A DNA stretch of 64,000 bases, from assembly GCF_001529295.1 (NCBI RefSeq), contig NZ_LLWK01000038.1:124001-188000 (forward strand). Reading direction: 5' to 3'. This stretch comes from Flavobacterium sp. TAB 87. GTDB taxonomy: Bacteria > Bacteroidota > Bacteroidia > Flavobacteriales > Flavobacteriaceae. The position numbers and the translations under genes were made by a program. The notes beneath the pieces are model-generated. The model saw only the letters and a program-made list of their open reading frames with translations, was not told the DNA's origin and did no database searches. Positions within the stretch are counted from its first letter, which is position 1. Each line of letters starts with the position of its first letter. This document shows positions 43,319 to 53,783 of this stretch, in pieces.

Positions 43319-46300
43319 TTATTTTGAAATTAATAACTTTGTTTTGATCTCGTCAAACTCAACTTCTGTACCGTTTTCTACTTGATCTAAGAAAACCAAA
43401 TCTTCTGTTAGGGTTTCCGATTTTATGTAGGCTACATTTTTAAGAATTGCTTCTTCTAAATTGCCATCTCTTTGTATTTGTACCTTAATTTTATCAGTTA
43501 CATCAAAACCAGAATCTTTACGGATATTCTGAATTCTATTTACCAATTCTCTTGCGATACCTTCATTTTTCAACTCTTCGCTGATGGTGATATCCAATGC
43601 GACCGTTATTCCATTTGAATTAGCCACCAACCAACCTTCAATATCTTGCGATGTAATTTCAACATCTTGTATCGATAAAGTTACGATATTTCCTGCAATA
43701 ACAATATCGAGCGCTCCTTGCTTGTCCAATTGACTAATTTGTTCTGCAGAAAAAGACTGTATCTCCTTGGCTATCAGGCCCATATCCTTTCCAAATCGTG
43801 GACCTAGAGCTTTAAAATTAGGTTTAATTTGCTTTACTAAAACACCAGACGCATCATCTAAAAGCACAATTTCTTTCACATTTACCTCCGCTTTTACAAG
43901 CTCAGAAATAGCTTCAATTTGACTGCGTTGCTCGTCGTCAAGTACTGGTATCATTACCTTTTGCAAGGGCTGACGTACCTTTATCATTTCCTTTTTACGA
44001 AGCGACAAAACCAACGACGAAATCGTTTGCGCCTTCTGCATTTTACTCTCTAACGTTTTATTAACAAAGTTGTCAACGTATTTTGGAAACTCAGCCAAAT
44101 GTACACTACTGTATTTTTCTGACTGTGTGGTTGCTGTTAAATCTATGTAAAGTTTGTCCATAAAAAATGGAGCAATTGGCGCACTTAATTTACTTACTGT
44201 TAACAAACACGTATAAAGTGTTTGGTACGCAGCAATTTTATCTTGTCCATACTCTCCTTTCCAAAAACGACGGCGACACAAGCGAACGTACCAGTTACTT
44301 AAATTCTCTTGCACAAATTCTGAAATTGCTCTCGCTGCTTTTGTTGGTTCGTACTCTTCATAGAAACCATCAACTTCTTTTATCAATGTATTCAGCTCTG
44401 AAATAATCCACTGATCAATTTCAGGTCTTTCGTTCATCGCAATTTCTGCTTCTTCAAACTTAAATTTATCGATGTTCGCATACAATGAAAAGAATGAATA
44501 CGTATTGTATAATGTTCCGAAGAATTTACGACGTACCTCAGCAATTCCTTCGATATCAAACTTCAAGTTATCCCAGGGATTGGCGTTCGAAATCATGTAC
44601 CAACGCGTTGCATCTGGTCCATATTCTTTAATGGTTTCAAAAGGATCTGTCGCGTTTCCTAAACGTTTGGACATTTTTTGTCCGTTTTTATCTAGAACTA
44701 AACCGTTTGAAACGACATTTTTATAGGCTACTTTATCAAAAACTAAAGTTGCAATAGCGTGTAAAGTGTAAAACCAACCGCGTGTTTGATCGACTCCTTC
44801 TGCAATAAAATCAGCTGGAAAATCTTTATTTCCATCAATTTTATCTTTGTTTTCGAAAGGATAATGCCATTGTGCGTATGGCATGGCACCTGAATCAAAC
44901 CAAACATCTATCAAATCAGCTTCGCGCTGCATGGGTTTTCCTGATGGGGAAACCAGTACAATTTCATCAACTACATTTTTGTGCAAATCGACTAAATCGT
45001 AATTCGACTCCGCCATATTTCCAATCTCAAAATCTTTAAACGGATTCTCTTTTTGAATTCCCGCTGCAATAGATTTTTCAATTTCATTATATAATTCCTC
45101 AATAGAACCTATCAGTATTTCTTCTGTACCGTCTTCGTTTCTCCAAATTGGTAACGGAATTCCCCAATAACGAGAGCGAGACAAGTTCCAGTCATTGGCA
45201 TTTTTTAACCAATTTCCAAAACGTCCTTCGCCAGTTGCTTTTGGCTTCCAATTGATAGTTTCGTTCAAATCGAACATTCTATCCTTTACTTCTGTTACTT
45301 TAATAAACCAAGAATCTAATGGATAATATAAAATAGGCTTATCCGTTCTCCAACAATGCGGATAACTGTGCACGTATTTCTCAACTTTAAACGCTTTATT
45401 TTCTTCTTTTAAACGAATGGCAATTTCAACATCAACAGAGCGTTCTGGCGCTTCGCCGTCATTATAATATTCGTTTTTAACGTACTTACCAGCAAATTCT
45501 CCCATGTTAGAAGTGAATTTTCCTTGTAAATCTACTAAAGGAACCGGAGTTCCATTGGCGTCTAAAACCAACATTGGCGGGATTTCAGGCGATGCTTCTT
45601 TAGCAACTTTAGCATCATCTGCTCCAAAAGTTGGCGCTGTATGCACAATTCCCGTACCGTCTTCTGTAGTTACAAAATCTCCAGAAATTACTCTAAATGC
45701 ATTTTCTGGATTTTGGTACGGCAAGGCATACGGCAATAATTGTTCGTAACGAATTCCGACTAAATCTGCTCCTTTGGCTTCCGCCAAAATTTGATATGGT
45801 ATTCTTTTGTCTCCTTCTTTGAAGTTTTCAAAATCAGCTGGCTCAGTACTTGCAAAAAATCCTTTACCGAATTGTTTGCCAACTAAATTTTTAGCTAAAA
45901 TTACTTTTGTTGGACGAAAGGTATATTGATTGAAGGTTTCAACCAAAACATAATCTATTTTTGGACCAACAGTTAAAGCAGTATTAGATGGTAAAGTCCA
46001 TGGAGTTGTGGTCCAAGCTAAAATATGAATCTCGTCAAACTCTTTTAAAAACCCTGGTAGCGACTCATTCACTACTTTAAACTGGGCAACAATAGTAGTA
46101 TCCGTCACATCACGGTAGGAACCTGGTTGATTGACTTCATGCGAAGACAAACCCGTTCCTGCTTTTGGCGAATACGGCTGAATGGTGTATCCTTTGTACA
46201 TCAAATCTTTGTTATAGATTTGTTTCAACAACCACCAAACCGATTCCATATATTTGGATTTGTAGGTAATATATGGATCTTCCATATCTACCCAATAGCC

Positions 46301-46720
46301 CATTTTTTCGGTCAAATCGTTCCACACATCTGTATAACGCATTACTGTTTTCTTACACGCTTCGTTGTATTCTTCGACAGTAATTGACTTTCCAATATCT
46401 TCTTTGGTAATTCCTAATTCTTTCTCAGTACCTAATTCTACCGGTAAACCGTGCGTGTCCCAGCCCGCTTTACGCTTCACTTGAAAGCCTTTTTGTGTTT
46501 TATATCGGCAAAAAATATCTTTTATCGCACGAGCCATCACATGGTGAATTCCAGGCAATCCATTGGCCGAAGGTGGCCCTTCAAAAAAGACAAATGGTTC
46601 GTTACCTTCTCTCGTAGTAACACTCTTTTCAAATATATTTTCTTCTTTCCAAAAATCAAGTACTTCAGACGCTACTTTAGGCAAGTCAAGTCCTTTGTAT
46701 TCAGTAAATTTTGTGCTCAT
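43319..46720 (-). CDS. ileS: Isoleucyl-tRNA synthetase
   Basis: A class Ia aminoacyl-tRNA synthetase that charges tRNA-Ile and edits valine. The 1133-residue size and sequence fit the long (eukaryote-like) IleRS type. The HIGH-type motif is GLPGIHHVMAR (about residues 54-64) and the KMSKS-type motif is GQKMSKRLGN (about residue 680). The editing domain with TWTTTPWTLPSNTAL and TGIVHTAPTFGADD is present. The C-terminal anticodon-binding part is full length. The downstream 6-bp gap to the DksA-like gene suggests co-transcription. Confidence 0.97.
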   Translation of the reverse strand: MSTKFTEYKGLDLPKVASEVLDFWKEENIFEKSVTTREGNEPFVFFEGPPSANGLPGIHHVMARAIKDIFCRYKTQKGFQVKRKAGWDTHGLPVELGTEKELGITKEDIGKSITVEEYNEACKKTVMRYTDVWNDLTEKMGYWVDMEDPYITYKSKYMESVWWLLKQIYNKDLMYKGYTIQPYSPKAGTGLSSHEVNQPGSYRDVTDTTIVAQFKVVNESLPGFLKEFDEIHILAWTTTPWTLPSNTALTVGPKIDYVLVETFNQYTFRPTKVILAKNLVGKQFGKGFFASTEPADFENFKEGDKRIPYQILAEAKGADLVGIRYEQLLPYALPYQNPENAFRVISGDFVTTEDGTGIVHTAPTFGADDAKVAKEASPEIPPMLVLDANGTPVPLVDLQGKFTSNMGEFAGKYVKNEYYNDGEAPERSVDVEIAIRLKEENKAFKVEKYVHSYPHCWRTDKPILYYPLDSWFIKVTEVKDRMFDLNETINWKPKATGEGRFGNWLKNANDWNLSRSRYWGIPLPIWRNEDGTEEILIGSIEELYNEIEKSIAAGIQKENPFKDFEIGNMAESNYDLVDLHKNVVDEIVLVSPSGKPMQREADLIDVWFDSGAMPYAQWHYPFENKDKIDGNKDFPADFIAEGVDQTRGWFYTLHAIATLVFDKVAYKNVVSNGLVLDKNGQKMSKRLGNATDPFETIKEYGPDATRWYMISNANPWDNLKFDIEGIAEVRRKFFGTLYNTYSFFSLYANIDKFKFEEAEIAMNERPEIDQWIISELNTLIKEVDGFYEEYEPTKAARAISEFVQENLSNWYVRLCRRRFWKGEYGQDKIAAYQTLYTCLLTVSKLSAPIAPFFMDKLYIDLTATTQSEKYSSVHLAEFPKYVDNFVNKTLESKMQKAQTISSLVLSLRKKEMIKVRQPLQKVMIPVLDDEQRSQIEAISELVKAEVNVKEIVLLDDASGVLVKQIKPNFKALGPRFGKDMGLIAKEIQSFSAEQISQLDKQGALDIVIAGNIVTLSIQDVEITSQDIEGWLVANSNGITVALDITISEELKNEGIARELVNRIQNIRKDSGFDVTDKIKVQIQRDGNLEEAILKNVAYIKSETLTEDLVFLDQVENGTEVEFDEIKTKLLISK

Positions 46721-46800
46721 TTTATCCTTTTCTTAAATCGTCGTGCGAAAGTAAGGATTTTTAAATAAATGTTGAAAGTTGAACGTCGAAAGTTTTGATA

Positions 46801-47514
46801 CTACGAAAATATTTCCTTCAAAACATCCAAAGATTTGGGTTTTTTAAAACCATCCAAATGATAGCTGTAATAATCAATTAAAATTTTAAGTACAATTTGT
46901 CTTTCAATAACATGAAATACTTTTTGCTGGTTGTCAAATTTCAAATTAATTAATTTCTTAAATAGGCTCGTTTCATGTTCAGACAAAGCTCTTAAGCCAT
47001 GAAAAGGAGTAAAAACCCCTTCAACCATTTCGAAAAAAGACAAATCGGCATCAGATACATCAGGATAGAAACCCAAGTATTTGGTGGTTTCTAGCATTAG
47101 AATTAAATGAAAGTTCGCAATTTCATCATGAGTATCAAGCCAAAGTAATGCGGTTTCTAAAAATACAAACAGCGACTCATTGTGTTCTTCTTCTTGAATA
47201 GAATGGTGCAGAATTTCAGAAATAAACATTACAATAGTACTTTTTACAATGTCGGTATGAATAGTTTGAAACGGTATTGCTGTTTTTATTTCTTTGAAAT
47301 TTTCTAAAGTTCCTTTATTCTTGTGAACCGCTTCTATTTCTAGAATAGATAAGGGTTGGAAATAAGCAATTTTTTGACTTGATTTTCTTCCTGAAAAAGC
47401 ATCTCTTACAAAGTATGTTTTTAGTCCGTGCGAAAGCGTAAAACATTTGACAATCAAACTTTTTTCTTGAAATTTTAAAGCCGAAATTACGATTGCCTTG
47501 GTTTTTACGTTCAT
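46801..47514 (-). CDS. recO: DNA repair protein RecO
   Basis: RecO helps load RecA at gaps and anneals single strands in the RecFOR pathway. The 237-residue protein starts with the OB-fold (KAIVISALKFQEKSLIVKCFT, ending near residue 80) and continues with the helical C-terminal domain. The family's zinc cysteines are absent, as is frequent in this phylum. It lies 47 bp downstream of porZ on the same strand. Confidence 0.9.
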   Translation of the reverse strand: MNVKTKAIVISALKFQEKSLIVKCFTLSHGLKTYFVRDAFSGRKSSQKIAYFQPLSILEIEAVHKNKGTLENFKEIKTAIPFQTIHTDIVKSTIVMFISEILHHSIQEEEHNESLFVFLETALLWLDTHDEIANFHLILMLETTKYLGFYPDVSDADLSFFEMVEGVFTPFHGLRALSEHETSLFKKLINLKFDNQQKVFHVIERQIVLKILIDYYSYHLDGFKKPKSLDVLKEIFS

Positions 47515-47561
47515 TTTTTTGGAAGATTGAAAAATTAAAGACTAATAAAGTCTTCACTTAT

Positions 47562-49844
47562 TTACCTAATAATCATCAGTTTTTTAACTTTAGTTTCTCC
47601 TCCCTCTTTAGCGGCAATAAAAACCATGTACACGCCCGAAGCTACTTTGTGTTTCCCTATAGCTGTGGTATCCCATTCTATTGTCCCTCCTTGAGCTGTT
47701 GTTTCATAGACCAAATTCCCTTCAATGTCAGTTATTTTGACATTAGCTTTATCAATTAGACCCGCAATTTTTACGGTTCCTGAGTAATTAGGTCGCACTG
47801 GATTTGGATAAATATAAACTGCATTTAAATCGTCATTGGAACTCGTTGAAACTCCTTTGAAAGATACCAATCCTTTTTGTGTAGCGATAAAAACTTCGCC
47901 AGTAGCAGTATTAATTTTAATATCATTGATTGTATTACTAGGCAGAGGTGAATTATCAATTGTAAAATGATATTTGGTCACTTGCCCATTTGATGACACC
48001 ATAAAAACTCCAGAATCTGCCGTACCAATCCATTTATTGTTCGCGCCATCAACAACGATTGAGCTGATAACTTGTTCGTATAGTAATTCTTGTGCTAAAC
48101 CATCGTCTTCAATAATAATGGCATTTGCAGTCATTTGGTTTTCCGACTGAAAATTATTTATTGAATTTAAAACTCGCAATCCTTTAGTTGTTCCTATCCA
48201 CAACTGACTATTTGTATCAATTGCTAACGCTCGAACATCTTTTGATGGCAGGTTTCCAGCTTCTTGTCCGATGGTCATTTTTTTAAACAGATTTCCATTT
48301 TCATTAAAAGCAACTACACCATCTCGATTTGTTACCATCCACTTCGTGCTATTTTTATCGATAATCATGCTACCAAAGCTGGCGTCTTCGGCTTTATCCA
48401 AAATCGATGTCATCAAATAACTTTGCCATTGCCCATTGGTTTTTAAAACTTTTAAGCCGCTATTTATTAAACTATTAGTAACCCACAAATTTCCAAGTTT
48501 ATCAAAGGCAGTTCCGTTAATTCGAATATCAATGTAATTAGGTCCGAGAAAAGTTAAGGTCTCCAAGCCACTATTTTTTTGATTGAATAATATAGAAGGC
48601 TCGTCGTTTTCTATCTTTAATAATCCCGAAAAAAAAGAACTAGCATACACTTCTTTTTCATTTTTCGGATTGACCACAATTCGAGTTATAGATTTAGCGC
48701 CAAAAACGTCTTGATAGGGAATATGAAACCAATTAGAATTGCTAAATTTACTCAAACCGTAACTGTCCAACCCGTACGGATTGTAATATTGATCATAATC
48801 TCCATACACTGCCCAGACCGAAGTTGGAGTGACATCCATAGAAAAAATAGTATTGCGTAAAGGTCCCGTAGGCGTTTCGTTTGTAAATCCAGAAACAGTT
48901 GTAAAATGAGACGAATAGAGTCCGTTGTTTTGCGTTCCTACATAAATAATATTGTTTATTATTGTTGCACATGTAAAATTTACAGGCGTTTTGTCTACTT
49001 CAGTTGCGCTTACTGTTCGCACTAAAGCCAGTTGCTTATCATAAACCAACACAGTAGTTCCATTTGTAACAAGAAAAAAATTATCGATAGCTCTCAAATC
49101 AGTAGCAGCACGCGTCGACGGTTGAAAAAGTTTAAAATTATCTGAATCAAAACGGTACAGATTTCCTGTACTTTCAATAGCAATTAATTGCGAGTCGTTC
49201 GATGTAATGGCATTCCAGTTTCCAGTATTTACTACAATCCATTGCTTGAAATCGATTAGGTTTGAATTGGTGATTTTAGCAACGCGGATACCATTTTGTG
49301 TAGCCGCATAAATAAAACCTTGATACAATGTCGTTTGTTTCACACTTACTTCTGCACCATTATTACCAATGAAGTAAGTATCTCCAAACTGAAGTGTTTT
49401 TAAATTAAATTGTACAATTCCAAAATCACATGAAATGTAAAGAAATCCTTCATATTCTATGAAATGATTGATTCTTTTAATTTTAGCCGACAATTGCTTA
49501 CTTATAATGTCGACCAACTTGCGTATTGAGCCATCTTTTTCATCGACAACAATTAAGAGCCCATTTTCATAACCAACGACTGTTTTAGAATATGATTCGC
49601 TGTAATAAAGCGCAGAAATAGTTTGTCCTGAAAGTCCGTCAATCGTTGTTGTAGTTTTCACGATATTGGTCGCGCTGTTTTTCGAAAAAATAGCATTCTC
49701 TGAAGCGGCGAAAACACCTTTAGAAGATTGTGATATGTCTTTTATTTCATTGAACGAAAAATAACCTTGCCATTGCAATTTATTTTGCGCAAAATTTACT
49801 TGGGTAAGTAACAGCGACAACCAGAAACAAAGATTTTTATTCAT
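47562..49844 (-). CDS. porZ: PorZ-like type IX secretion component (beta-propeller, C-terminal sorting domain)
   Basis: PorZ is the surface protein of the type IX secretion attachment complex that delivers anionic LPS to cargo. This 760-residue protein has a signal peptide (1-19, ending NFAQ), an N-terminal two-component-regulator-type propeller with recurring repeats (for instance LWIGTTKGLRVLN, KWIGTADSGVFMVS, VFIATQKGLVSF), and a C-terminal type A sorting-like domain (about 680-760, VYIYPNPVRPNYSG ... GVYMVFIAAKEGGETKVKKLMI). Its position next to recO is the usual one for flavobacterial porZ. The rest of the secretion machinery lies elsewhere. Confidence 0.85.
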   Translation of the reverse strand: MNKNLCFWLSLLLTQVNFAQNKLQWQGYFSFNEIKDISQSSKGVFAASENAIFSKNSATNIVKTTTTIDGLSGQTISALYYSESYSKTVVGYENGLLIVVDEKDGSIRKLVDIISKQLSAKIKRINHFIEYEGFLYISCDFGIVQFNLKTLQFGDTYFIGNNGAEVSVKQTTLYQGFIYAATQNGIRVAKITNSNLIDFKQWIVVNTGNWNAITSNDSQLIAIESTGNLYRFDSDNFKLFQPSTRAATDLRAIDNFFLVTNGTTVLVYDKQLALVRTVSATEVDKTPVNFTCATIINNIIYVGTQNNGLYSSHFTTVSGFTNETPTGPLRNTIFSMDVTPTSVWAVYGDYDQYYNPYGLDSYGLSKFSNSNWFHIPYQDVFGAKSITRIVVNPKNEKEVYASSFFSGLLKIENDEPSILFNQKNSGLETLTFLGPNYIDIRINGTAFDKLGNLWVTNSLINSGLKVLKTNGQWQSYLMTSILDKAEDASFGSMIIDKNSTKWMVTNRDGVVAFNENGNLFKKMTIGQEAGNLPSKDVRALAIDTNSQLWIGTTKGLRVLNSINNFQSENQMTANAIIIEDDGLAQELLYEQVISSIVVDGANNKWIGTADSGVFMVSSNGQVTKYHFTIDNSPLPSNTINDIKINTATGEVFIATQKGLVSFKGVSTSSNDDLNAVYIYPNPVRPNYSGTVKIAGLIDKANVKITDIEGNLVYETTAQGGTIEWDTTAIGKHKVASGVYMVFIAAKEGGETKVKKLMIIR

Positions 49845-49916
49845 GAACTACATCGTATTTATTGTGCAAATATACTATAAAGCGAGTAATACGAAATTTG
49901 ATGGTTATTTAAAATA

Positions 49917-49950
49917 AAAAAGCCTTCCGACTAAAATAGAAGGAAGGCAA
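49917..49950 (-). terminator. Terminator after glutamate dehydrogenase gene
   Basis: GCCTTCC (49922-49928) pairs with GGAAGGC (49942-49948) and is followed on the minus strand by TTTTTTATTTT. It is placed 22 bp past the gdhA stop. Confidence 0.8.
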
Positions 49951-49971
49951 TTGTATTAAGTGCGATTAAAA

Positions 49972-51315
49972 CTACACTACACCTTGCGCTAACATTGCAT
50001 CTGCTACTTTAACAAATCCAGCTATGTTGGCTCCCTTTACGTAATCTACGTGTCCGTTTTCATCTGAACCATATTTTACGCACGCCGTGTGCACGTTTAA
50101 CATTATAGTTTTAAGCTTTTCGTCAACTTCTTCGCTGCTCCAGCTCAAACGCAATGCATTTTGAGACATTTCTAAACCAGAAGTCGCAACTCCTCCCGCA
50201 TTTGATGCTTTCCCAGGTCCGAATAAGATTTTCGCATTTTGAAACACTTCTACTGCACTTGGTGTACATGGCATATTCGCTCCTTCAGCAACCACGTTAC
50301 AACCATTAGCAACTAACATTTTAGCTTCTTCGGCTTCTAGTTCATTTTGTGTTGCACACGGCAACGCCACATCACATTTTACTTCCCAAGGACGTTTTCC
50401 TTCCACAAATTTTGCGTTTGGATATTGCGTTACATACTCACTAATCCTTCCTCTCTTTTCATTTTTCAACTCCATTACAAAAGCTAATTTCTCAGCACAA
50501 ATTCCATCAGCATCATAAATGTAACCGGTAGAATCTGATAATGTAACTGCTTTTCCTCCTAATTCTGTAACTTTCTCAACCGCATATTGCGCTACATTTC
50601 CTGAACCAGATACAGTTACAATTTTACCTTGAAGAGTTTGGCCAATTGTTCCTAGCATACTTTGGGTAAAATAAACCGTACCATAACCTGTAGCTTCTGG
50701 ACGAATTAATGATCCTCCGTATGTGATCCCTTTTCCGGTAAGCACTCCAGTAAACTCATTTCTTAATTTCTTGTACTGTCCAAATAAATATCCTACTTCG
50801 CGCGCTCCAACACCGATATCTCCAGCAGGTACATCTGTATCTGCCCCGATGTGTCTTTGCAATTCGGTCATAAAACTTTGACAAAATTTCATTGCTTCGT
50901 TATCCGACTTCCCTTTCGGATCAAAATCAGAACCTCCTTTACCTCCACCCATTGGTAAAGTTGTTAAACTATTTTTGAATGTTTGTTCGAAAGCCAAAAA
51001 CTTTAAAATACTTAAATTTACAGAAGGATGAAATCGCAAACCTCCTTTATAAGGACCAATCGCCGAGTTCATCTGAATACGATACCCACGATTTACTTGT
51101 ATTTCTCCTTTATCATCCAACCATGGCACTCTAAACATCACTACACGTTCTGGCTCTACCATCCGCTCTAAAAGCATCTTGTTCTGGTATTTTTTATTCT
51201 TCTCAATAAAAGGAATAACTGTCTCAGCAACTTCTAAAACAGCTTGTAAAAATTCTACTTCATTTGGGTTTTTAGCTCTGACCGATTCGATAAAAGTAGT
51301 AACACTATGTGACAT
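49972..51315 (-). CDS. gdhA: NADP-specific glutamate dehydrogenase
   Basis: This enzyme forms glutamate from 2-oxoglutarate and ammonia with NADPH. The 447-residue hexameric type is recognised by YKGGLRFHPSVNLSILKFLAFEQ and PMGGGKGGSDFDPKGKSD with the catalytic lysine in GGGKGG. The dinucleotide-binding motif is VSGSGNVAQYAVEK, and SDSTGYIYD is typical for the NADP form. It is a single gene. A -7 box TATCTTTG (minus strand, 51368-51361) lies about 45 bp upstream but lacks a clear -33. Confidence 0.97.
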   Translation of the reverse strand: MSHSVTTFIESVRAKNPNEVEFLQAVLEVAETVIPFIEKNKKYQNKMLLERMVEPERVVMFRVPWLDDKGEIQVNRGYRIQMNSAIGPYKGGLRFHPSVNLSILKFLAFEQTFKNSLTTLPMGGGKGGSDFDPKGKSDNEAMKFCQSFMTELQRHIGADTDVPAGDIGVGAREVGYLFGQYKKLRNEFTGVLTGKGITYGGSLIRPEATGYGTVYFTQSMLGTIGQTLQGKIVTVSGSGNVAQYAVEKVTELGGKAVTLSDSTGYIYDADGICAEKLAFVMELKNEKRGRISEYVTQYPNAKFVEGKRPWEVKCDVALPCATQNELEAEEAKMLVANGCNVVAEGANMPCTPSAVEVFQNAKILFGPGKASNAGGVATSGLEMSQNALRLSWSSEEVDEKLKTIMLNVHTACVKYGSDENGHVDYVKGANIAGFVKVADAMLAQGVV

Positions 51316-51539
51316 GATATTGGTTTATTTAAATTTGAAATTAGAATTCCGGTTTGTTGCCAAAGATACGGGAAATTGTTAATTTCTTTCGTTTTTCTGA
51401 ACCTTAAACCGCCGAATTATGCATTTAAAACAAAAGCATAGGTCAGTTTTTTGATTTATCATTTTAGGAATACTCTTGCTGACGATTATTGATTTTTTGC
51501 CCCTTTTAATCGTTATTTTTTAATCTGCTCCTCTTTTAG

Positions 51540-51569
51540 TTTGAATAGAAATGCTTTTTTATATATTTG
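51540..51569 (+). promoter_or_regulatory. Promoter of the beta-barrel protein gene at 51595
   Basis: TTTG at 51540-51543, 18 bp, then TATATTTG at 51562-51569, a full -7 consensus. The start codon is 25 bp downstream. Confidence 0.65.
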
Positions 51570-51594
51570 TCAGAGTTTTGAGACCACAATAAAT

Positions 51595-52386
51595 ATGATC
51601 AAGCACCTAACCATTGTTACACTACTCTTCTTCAGCTTTTCGGTTATTGTAAAAGCGCAGTCTACTTTGGCGCATGAAGTAGGAGTGATTTTTGGTCCCG
51701 TGGCCTTTCAATCTGACTTCGGTCAACGACACGATTTTTCGACCAATATCAACAATACTGGATTTGGAATCGGAATCGTACACTTTCTTAATTTCTCATA
51801 CAATTCAAATCACGAAACTTATTTCAACGAGCATTTTAAAGTCCGTTCGGAGTTGTCTTATAACAGAACGCAATTGAATCATTTTGGAGAATGGGCAGAA
51901 AAAAAACCTGCAACGGTAGGTTCTGAACAACTTCGTTTAATGGAAGGAAAATCTTCATTGGTAAATCTAGGCCTACAATTAGAATATTCTCCGTTCATGA
52001 AAATTCATGATTTTGAAAATACCGATCATAGTTTTAGTCCTTATATTAGTTTAGGAACTCAAGTAAGTTTTTATGCTACAAACATCAGCTCTTCCTTAGG
52101 TCAAATAGGAACGACAGAAGCTACTTTTCCTAAATATTTAGTCCCTTCAGACGGTCATAAATATGGTTTTTCAAATGAAAATGGCGCTGTCTGGTCTGTA
52201 ACTTCTGGAATTGGAACTCATTTTAAATTGTCTGAAATGCAAGATTTACTTGTAGAAGCCCGTTTTCAATTTTATAACTCAGATTGGATTGACGGTTTGA
52301 ATCCGAACAAAGATATTTTTCCTGAAAACAAAGCCAATGATTGGCAAGTTTGGCTGCACTTTGGATATGTCTTCTATTTAAACTAA
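51595..52386 (+). CDS. Outer-membrane beta-barrel protein (THC0290_0291-like)
   Basis: A 263-residue secreted or outer-membrane protein. A signal peptide (MIKHLTIVTLLFFSFSVIVKAQ) is followed by a barrel-like pattern of alternating strands with final aromatic residues (WLHFGYVFYLN). AHEVGVIFGPVAFQSDFGQR near the mature N-terminus resembles the THC0290_0291 family, to my recollection. Its function is not known. I use the ATG at 51595; a TTG frame extends to 51541 but would overlap the promoter. Confidence 0.75.
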   Translation: MIKHLTIVTLLFFSFSVIVKAQSTLAHEVGVIFGPVAFQSDFGQRHDFSTNINNTGFGIGIVHFLNFSYNSNHETYFNEHFKVRSELSYNRTQLNHFGEWAEKKPATVGSEQLRLMEGKSSLVNLGLQLEYSPFMKIHDFENTDHSFSPYISLGTQVSFYATNISSSLGQIGTTEATFPKYLVPSDGHKYGFSNENGAVWSVTSGIGTHFKLSEMQDLLVEARFQFYNSDWIDGLNPNKDIFPENKANDWQVWLHFGYVFYLN

Positions 52387-52407
52387 GAACTCTTTTTCAT
52401 TTTAATA

Positions 52408-52440
52408 CAAAAAACCCAAATCAGACTGATTTGGGTTTCT
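52408..52440. terminator. Bidirectional terminator between beta-barrel gene and metB
   Basis: AAACCCAAATCAG (52412-52424) and CTGATTTGGGTTT (52426-52438) form a perfect 13-bp inverted repeat, flanked by A-rich and T-rich ends. The convergent genes at 52386 and 52445 share it. Confidence 0.88.
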
Positions 52441-52444
52441 ATTT

Positions 52445-53587
52445 TTATGCTAATGCCTGTTCTAAATCGGCAATTAAATCTTCTATATCTTCTATTCCTA
52501 CACTTAACCGAACTAGGTCATCGGTTATACCCACTTCTTTTCGTTTTTCTGCCGGTATCGATGCGTGCGTCATTAAAGCAGGATGATTCGCCAATGACTC
52601 TACTCCTCCTAATGATTCTGCCAAAGTAAACACTTTTACCTTTTCTAGAAAAGTGATTGAATCTTCTTTTTTTCCAGATTCAAAGGAAAAAGAAACCATT
52701 CCTCCAAATCCTTTCATTTGCTTTTTAGCAATTTCATAATGTGGATGGCTTTTTAATCCTGGATAGAAAACTGTTTTAACTTTTGAATGATTGTTCAAAT
52801 ATTCAGCAATTTTTTCTCCGTTCTCACAATGTCTTTGCACCCGTAAATGCAACGTTTTTATGCCTCTTAAAACCAAAAAGCTATCCATTGGTCCTAAAGT
52901 TGCTCCAGTTGCAAATTGTTGAAAATGCAATTGTTCTCCCAGTTCTTTATCTTTTACAATTAAAGCGCCCGCAATAACATCAGAATGTCCGCCAAGATAT
53001 TTTGTTGCTGAATGCATCACAATATCAGCACCTAAATCCAAAGGTTTTTGCAAATAAGGTGTTGCAAACGTATTGTCTACAGCAAATAATATTTTATGTT
53101 TTTTGGTGATTTTTGCAATTTCTTGAATATCGGCCAACTTCATCAACGGATTAGTTGGAGTTTCTACCCAAATTAATTTAGTGTTTTCATTGATTAGAGA
53201 CTGAAATTTTTCCAAATCATTCATGTCTACAAAATGAAACTTGATCCCTGAATCTTTATAAATTTTAGTAAACATTCGGTACGTTCCTCCATACAGATCG
53301 TCCATAGCGATAATTTCGTCGCCTGCTTTAAACGATCGCAAAATACAATCTGTTGCTGCCAATCCAGAAGAGAACGCTAATCCACGTTCTCCATTTTCAA
53401 TACTTGCTAATGCATTTTCTAACGCAGATCGCGTAGGATTTGCCGCTCTACTATATTCATAATCACCCAAAGGTTGGCCTGGGCTCTTTTGTACAAATGT
53501 CGACGTTTGATAAACTGGTGGCATTACTGCTCCAGTGCTCGGGTCGTGATGCTGCCCTCCGTGTATTACTTTTGTATTGAATTTCAT
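52445..53587 (-). CDS. metB: Cystathionine gamma-synthase-like PLP enzyme
   Basis: A Cys/Met-metabolism PLP enzyme, 380 residues. It shows YEYSRAANPTRSALENALA, the AMDDLYGGTYRM block and the PLP lysine in HSATKYLGGHSDVIAG. The C-terminal SLGGVESLANHPALMTHASIP is typical. It most resembles cystathionine gamma-synthase, which joins O-acyl-homoserine and cysteine, but lyase (MetC/CGL-like) activity cannot be excluded from sequence. It is monocistronic. Confidence 0.88.
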   Translation of the reverse strand: MKFNTKVIHGGQHHDPSTGAVMPPVYQTSTFVQKSPGQPLGDYEYSRAANPTRSALENALASIENGERGLAFSSGLAATDCILRSFKAGDEIIAMDDLYGGTYRMFTKIYKDSGIKFHFVDMNDLEKFQSLINENTKLIWVETPTNPLMKLADIQEIAKITKKHKILFAVDNTFATPYLQKPLDLGADIVMHSATKYLGGHSDVIAGALIVKDKELGEQLHFQQFATGATLGPMDSFLVLRGIKTLHLRVQRHCENGEKIAEYLNNHSKVKTVFYPGLKSHPHYEIAKKQMKGFGGMVSFSFESGKKEDSITFLEKVKVFTLAESLGGVESLANHPALMTHASIPAEKRKEVGITDDLVRLSVGIEDIEDLIADLEQALA

Positions 53588-53783
53588 ATAGTTGCTATTT
53601 TTTTAAGAAATATTTAAAGTACAAATTTACCTTTTAATTTATTCTTATGCAGCCTCAACTCCTTACCTTTGTATATAATTAACACTTTTTTAGAAAACTT
53701 AGCAGCTGTCGTATGTTTATCATAAATAGCGCAAATCAATAAAAAGTAGTACCTTATCTTTTCTAATTAATAAATTAAACTCT

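Noticed and set aside
46127-46768. Open frames on the plus strand opposite ileS
   Set aside because: Composition and position show them to be shadows of the isoleucyl-tRNA synthetase gene.
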